The position numbers and the translations under genes were made by a program. The notes under the pieces were generated by a model that worked only from the letters and a program-made list of their open reading frames with translations, did no database searches and was not told the DNA's origin. A stretch of DNA of 64,000 nucleotides from Cellulomonas terrae. Lineage in GTDB: Bacteria > Actinomycetota > Actinomycetes > Actinomycetales > Cellulomonadaceae. How positions within the stretch are numbered: position 1 is the first letter of the stretch; every line of letters begins with the position of its first letter. The DNA is taken from the NCBI RefSeq assembly GCF_007990265.1, contig NZ_BJWH01000001.1, positions 248,001 to 312,000 on the forward strand, in the 5' to 3' direction. Positions 60,183-64,000 of this stretch are shown here, in pieces.

Positions 60183-61526
60183 ATGAGCACGCAGCCCTCC
60201 GCCCCCGCGGACGTCGTCCCCCAGCCGCTCCTCGTCCGGACGGTCGCGCTCGACGACCTGGGCGACACCGCAGCGGTGGATCCGCACGACCTCCTCGACC
60301 TCCTGCCGACCGAGCGCCCGCTGGCCTGGGTCCGCCGCGGCGACGGCCTCGTCGCGTGGGGCGAGACCCTGCGTGTCGAGGTGGGCGGTGCCGACCGGTT
60401 CGCCGACGCCGAGCGCGCCTGGCAGGACGTCCTCGCCCGCGCGATCGTCCGCGACGAGGTCCAGGTGCCCGGCAGCGGACCGGTCGCGTTCGGCTCGTTC
60501 GCGTTCGACGAGCGGTCCGCCGCCGGCGGGGTGATCGTCGTCCCGAAGGTCGTCGTGGGCCGCCGCGGCGGTCGCTCGTGGCTGACGACTATCACCACCG
60601 GCGCCCGGCTGCACCCCGCACCGCGGCTGTCCGACGTCGTCGGCCCCCGCGTGCCGCCCGTCGACCCCGGCGCGGTCGCCTACACCGACGGCGCCGTCAG
60701 CGCCGACGGCTGGCGCGACGTCGTCGCCCGCGGCATCGCCGCCATCCGGTCGGGCGACGTGGAGAAGGTCGTGCTCGCCCGCGACGTGCTCGCGCGCGCC
60801 GAGCACCCCGTCGACGTGCGGTGGGCCCTGGAGCGGCTCGCCACCGAGTACCCGTCGTGCTGGACGTTCAGCGTCGACGGCCTCGTCGGCGCGACGCCGG
60901 AGCTCCTGGTCCGGTCCGAGAAGGGTCTGGTCACCTCACGCGTGCTCGCGGGGACCATCCGGCGCACCGGCGACGACGCCGCGGACCTGGCCCGGGCGGC
61001 GATCCTCGCGCACTCGTCGAAGGACCTCGAGGAGCACGAGTACGCGGTGACGTCGGTGGCGCACGCCCTGGAGCCGTTCTGCTCCTCGACCAACGTGCCC
61101 GACGTCCCGTTCGTGCTGCACCTGCCCAACGTCCTGCACCTCGCGTCCGACGTCACCGGCGTGCTCAGCTCGCCCGGGGGCGACGCCGCGCACCCCTCCT
61201 CGCTCGCGCTCGCCGCGGCGCTGCACCCGACCGCCGCGGTCTGCGGCACCCCGACGGTCGCGGCGCGCGAGCTCATCCGGAGCATCGAGGGCATGGACCG
61301 CGCCCGGTACGCGGGACCCGTCGGCTGGTTCGGGGCCGACGGGGACGGCGAGTGGGGCATCGCCCTGCGGTCCGCGGCGATCGACCCCGACGACCCGCGG
61401 CGGGTCCGGCTGTTCGCCGGCTGCGGCGTCGTCGCCGCGTCCGACCCGGCCGCCGAGCTCGCGGAGTCCGAGGCCAAGCTGGTCCCCATGCGGTACGCGC
61501 TCGGCCGGGACGCCAGCCTCGGCTGA
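60183..61526 (+). CDS. menF: Isochorismate synthase
   Basis: 447 residues from ATG 60183; a longer upstream frame merely shadows menG. Chorismate-binding enzyme core: [56 protein letters not shown] and the magnesium/active-site [20 protein letters not shown] with [16 protein letters not shown]. It isomerises chorismate to isochorismate, feeding MenD. A 16-bp palindrome (61527-61542) follows the stop. Confidence 0.94.
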   Translation: MSTQPSAPADVVPQPLLVRTVALDDLGDTAAVDPHDLLDLLPTERPLAWVRRGDGLVAWGETLRVEVGGADRFADAERAWQDVLARAIVRDEVQVPGSGPVAFGSFAFDERSAAGGVIVVPKVVVGRRGGRSWLTTITTGARLHPAPRLSDVVGPRVPPVDPGAVAYTDGAVSADGWRDVVARGIAAIRSGDVEKVVLARDVLARAEHPVDVRWALERLATEYPSCWTFSVDGLVGATPELLVRSEKGLVTSRVLAGTIRRTGDDAADLARAAILAHSSKDLEEHEYAVTSVAHALEPFCSSTNVPDVPFVLHLPNVLHLASDVTGVLSSPGGDAAHPSSLALAAALHPTAAVCGTPTVAARELIRSIEGMDRARYAGPVGWFGADGDGEWGIALRSAAIDPDDPRRVRLFAGCGVVAASDPAAELAESEAKLVPMRYALGRDASLG

Positions 61527-61542
61527 CGTCCCGGCCGGGACG
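61527..61542 (+). terminator. Palindrome after menF
   Basis: CGTCCCGGCCGGGACG is a perfect 16-bp palindrome directly after the menF stop codon, able to fold as a compact hairpin between the convergent menF and htrA-type genes. Confidence 0.45.
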
Positions 61543-61645
61543 CGTGCACGGCTCGGGGACGAGCCGCTCGTGCGTGCCGACGGCCGGGGTCCGTGGGGGG
61601 ACGATGACCCGGCGGCCGCCGGCTGTCAGGGGGTGACGACGGGGC

Positions 61646-63322
61646 TCAGCCCTGGCCGCCCTGCTGCTGGAACCACTCCCACAGCTGCTCCGGGGTCATG
61701 CCGTCGGGGATGCCGGAGCCACCCTGCTGGTCGTCGGGAGCCTGCCCGCCCTGCTGCGGCTGCTCCTGCTGGACGTTCTCCGGCCGCGTCGCGAGCGTGA
61801 CGTCGACCTCGAGGGTCTTGCCGTCGCGGACCACGGTCAGGGTGCTGTCCGCGCCGGACGCGAGCGCCCGCACGTAGGCGGTGAGGGACTCGGCGCCGCC
61901 GACGGCCTTGCCGTCGATCGCGACGATGGTGTCCTTGACCTGCAGCTCGGCCTTCGCGGCGGGCGACCCGTCGGAGACGGACTCCACGACCGCGCCGCGT
62001 CGCGTGACGCCGTCGGCCGACGCCGTCCCGTCGGACAGGCCCACCCCGAGGAACGCGTGCTCTGCGGTGCCGTCCTCGACCAGCTGGGCGGCGATGTTCT
62101 TGACCAGGTCGACGGGGATGGCGAAGCCGAGACCGATCGAGCCTGACTCGCTGGACAGCGTGGCGATCGACGAGTTGATGCCGATGACCTTGCCGCTCGC
62201 GTCGAACAGCGGACCGCCGGAGTTGCCGGGGTTCACGGCCGCGTCGATCTGGATCGCGTTCGTGACCGTGCCCTCGCCGCCGCCGTCGCCGGCCGTCGAG
62301 ACGGGGCGGTCGACCGCGGAGACGATGCCCGTCGTGACCGTGTTGGCCAGACCGAGGGGGTTGCCGACGGCCATGACCGGCTGACCGACGATGACCTCGG
62401 ACGAGTCGCCCAGGGCCGACGGCTTCAGGTCGTCCGGGACGTCCTTGAGCTTGATGACGGCGAGGTCGGTCGTCGGGTCGAGACCGACGATGGAGGCCTC
62501 GAACAGGCGCCCGTCCGTCAGTGTGACCTGCACGTCGCCGTCCGCGCCGGCGACGACGTGGTTGTTGGTGACGATGTGGCCCTCGTCGTCGATGATGACG
62601 CCGGAACCCTGCGAGCCGCCTCCGTTGCCGCTGCTGACCTGGATCGCGACGACCGACTGCTGGACCGCCTTCGCGACGGCCTCCCAGTTCGGGTCCTCCG
62701 AGGTCGAACCGGCGACCGGCACGGTGTCGTTGCTCGACTGGCCGATCTCGGCGAGCGAGGCGGGACGCTCGTCCGAGGCGGGGCCGTCGGACAGCGAGTG
62801 CGTCAGGCCCGCGGTGGCGACGGCGGCGACGATCGCCGCGGCGGCGGCCGCACCGGTCACGGGGAGCCAGATGCTGCGCCTGCGCTGCGTCGGGACGTCG
62901 CCCTGGGGCGTGGGCTGGCCCGCCAGCACGGGCTGGGGCTGCGCTGCCGGGGCGTGGGTGGCGGCGCGCTGGGCGGCCTCCCACTGGGCGCGGCGGACGG
63001 CCTCGAACTGGTCCGTGTGCACCGGCTGCTGCGCGGCGTACTGCTGCTGCGCGGCGGCGTACTGCTGCTGTGCAACGGCGTGCTGCTGGGCCGCGGCGCG
63101 CTGGGCGGCCTCGTACGCGGCGCGCTGGTCCGCGGGAGCGGCCGGGTGCGGCGGCGTGAACGGGTTGGTCGGGTGCGCCTGCGCCGGAGCGGCCGGCAGC
63201 GGCTGCGTCTGGTGGACCGGCAGCGGCTGCGTCGCGCCCACGGGCGGCAGCGGCTGGGTCGGGTGCGTCTGGGGGTTCTGGTCGGCAGCGTTGCTCGCGC
63301 CGTTCTCCGGGGTGGTCGTCAT
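61646..63322 (-). CDS. HtrA/DegP-type S1C serine protease with PDZ domain
   Basis: 558 residues from ATG 63322. Residues 1-145 are a cytoplasmic Pro/Gln/Ala-rich low-complexity tail (repeats such as AQQQYAAAQQQYAAQQ), then one membrane helix at about 151-175. The trypsin-like domain has His255 (TNNHVV), Asp286 (TTDLAVI) and Ser368 (GNSGGP). A PDZ domain follows (about 435-535), and the tail is Gln/Gly-rich. It degrades or refolds damaged exported proteins outside the membrane. Family identity is certain; the cellular target is not. Confidence 0.95.
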   Translation of the reverse strand: MTTTPENGASNAADQNPQTHPTQPLPPVGATQPLPVHQTQPLPAAPAQAHPTNPFTPPHPAAPADQRAAYEAAQRAAAQQHAVAQQQYAAAQQQYAAQQPVHTDQFEAVRRAQWEAAQRAATHAPAAQPQPVLAGQPTPQGDVPTQRRRSIWLPVTGAAAAAAIVAAVATAGLTHSLSDGPASDERPASLAEIGQSSNDTVPVAGSTSEDPNWEAVAKAVQQSVVAIQVSSGNGGGSQGSGVIIDDEGHIVTNNHVVAGADGDVQVTLTDGRLFEASIVGLDPTTDLAVIKLKDVPDDLKPSALGDSSEVIVGQPVMAVGNPLGLANTVTTGIVSAVDRPVSTAGDGGGEGTVTNAIQIDAAVNPGNSGGPLFDASGKVIGINSSIATLSSESGSIGLGFAIPVDLVKNIAAQLVEDGTAEHAFLGVGLSDGTASADGVTRRGAVVESVSDGSPAAKAELQVKDTIVAIDGKAVGGAESLTAYVRALASGADSTLTVVRDGKTLEVDVTLATRPENVQQEQPQQGGQAPDDQQGGSGIPDGMTPEQLWEWFQQQGGQG

Positions 63323-63417
63323 CGGTGTGCCCTCCTTGGTCGAGGTACATCACACCGGGCCGGACTGGAGGGAGGCTTCGCAGAACCTGGGAATTGGCTG
63401 CGAGTTTCGCGTGGACC

Positions 63418-64000
63418 TCAGCCGACCAGCGCGGCCTCGGCGGCAGCGGACACCTCTGCGGTGAGCCGCTCGCCCAGGGCTCGGCGCCCGGCGCGGTCGA
63501 CCCGGACCTCCACGACGCTCAGCCCCGGGCCCGGTGCCGCGAGCGCGGGCAGCAGCCCGTCGACGTCGCTGACCCGGGTGTGCCGGACGCCGTAGCCCGC
63601 GCACAGCGCGGCGAGGTCCGCGCCGTGCGGCGTGCCGAACACCCGCTCGAACACGTCCGCCCGGTCGGCCTCTCCCGGTTCGAGCGTCGCGAAGATCGAC
63701 CCGCCGTCGTCGTTCGCCACGATCAGCTGCAGGTGCACGGCAGCCTCGAGCGGGCCGCGCAGCAGACCCCCGACGTCGTGCAGGAACGTCAGGTCGCCCA
63801 GCAGCGCGCGGACGCGATGGTCCGGCATCCCGAGCGCCGCGCCGACGGCCGTGGAGACCGTGCCGTCGATGCCCGCGAGGCCGCGGTTGGCCAGGACCAC
63901 CGGCGGGGTGTCCCACCGCGCGACCAGGTCGAGGTCACGCACCGGGTTCGAGGAGCCGACCACCAGCGCGTCGCCCGCACCGGTCACCTGGGCGACCACG
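63418..64000 (-). CDS. menD: 2-succinyl-5-enolpyruvyl-6-hydroxy-3-cyclohexene-1-carboxylate synthase, C-terminal part
   Basis: The 3' end of a gene whose start lies beyond base 64000; 194 residues are visible. MenD features: LANRGLAGIDGTVSTAVGAALG, the thiamine diphosphate-binding GDLTFLHDVGGLL, and LQLIVANDDGGSIFATLEPGE. It joins isochorismate and 2-oxoglutarate-derived succinic semialdehyde in menaquinone synthesis. It lies 95 bases upstream of the HtrA-type gene on the same strand. Confidence 0.93.
   Translation of the reverse strand, partial: VVAQVTGAGDALVVGSSNPVRDLDLVARWDTPPVVLANRGLAGIDGTVSTAVGAALGMPDHRVRALLGDLTFLHDVGGLLRGPLEAAVHLQLIVANDDGGSIFATLEPGEADRADVFERVFGTPHGADLAALCAGYGVRHTRVSDVDGLLPALAAPGPGLSVVEVRVDRAGRRALGERLTAEVSAAAEAALVG

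Noticed and set aside
63040-63130. Short DNA repeats around GCGGCGTACTGCTGCTG
   Set aside because: They encode the Gln/Ala/Tyr repeats of the protease's cytoplasmic tail and are explained by coding, not by a CRISPR or mobile element.
1-64000. Search for CRISPR arrays, insertion sequences, integrases and rRNA
   Set aside because: No spaced direct repeats, transposase motifs, integrase motifs or rRNA-like segments were seen on reading.

Overview
The window is very GC-rich, densely packed actinobacterial chromosome. Gene content and protein style (tRNA-Trp-secE-nusG-rplK-rplA, rpmG-hadA-hadB, a menaquinone-linked complex I operon, many leaderless-type promoters, GTG starts) point to Micrococcales, most likely Cellulomonas or a close relative. 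The genus is an inference from overall resemblance, not from a marker gene search.

Layout. 1-2.1 kb: an S8 (subtilisin-like) protease without a signal peptide, preceded by a small uncharacterised protein, a decayed second copy of that protein's C-terminus, and the end of a beta-rich protein cut by the window edge. 2.1-3.5 kb: an MFS transporter. 3.6-6.4 kb (minus): tRNA-Trp, secE, nusG, rplK, rplA. 6.7-15.1 kb (plus): a PLP aminotransferase, a two-gene ABC exporter, a MerR-VOC regulator, a two-component system overlapping adenosine deaminase, and a membrane protein with its GntR/YtrA-type regulator. 15-21.4 kb: murB, two tandem paralogous MFS transporters with a divergent LacI-type regulator, hadB, hadA, rpmG, tRNA-Met and tRNA-Thr. 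The LacI/MFS cassette splits what is often a contiguous rpmG-had-murB block.

21.5-31.4 kb: a lipoprotein, a nicotinamidase, a RecQ helicase fused to a phosphoribosyltransferase-like domain, an ABC-2 exporter divergent from a small HTH protein and a Clp-N protein across an unusual symmetric promoter/operator, tRNA-Tyr, YajQ, HtpX, and a three-gene polar amino acid ABC transporter. 31.5-38.1 kb: ferredoxin-NADP reductase, a secreted alpha-amylase with a starch-binding domain, a RarD-type transporter, a PP2C phosphatase and a polyprenyl diphosphate synthase.

38.2-56 kb (minus): a geranylgeranyl-reductase-family flavoprotein followed by the complete 14-gene nuoA-N operon, with a good Rex-type NADH-responsive operator right at its start. 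56.2-59.2 kb (minus): a cluster for surface proteins: three small exported proteins with atypical signal peptides, a SipW/ER-type signal peptidase I and an LAHTG sortase substrate. 59.4-64 kb: menG, menF and the C-terminal part of menD, with an HtrA-type protease between menF and menD.

Functionally, the right half joins electron transfer (NDH-1) with menaquinone synthesis: side chain (polyprenyl synthase), head group (menF, menD), methylation (menG) and probably side-chain saturation (the reductase). The most unusual items are the symmetric divergent promoter at 26.4 kb, the SipW/LAHTG surface cluster, the S8 protease locus with a duplicated small protein, and several regulator-operator pairs readable directly from the DNA (Rex, YtrA-type, LacI-type, MerR-type, phased TTGCA repeats before the amylase).
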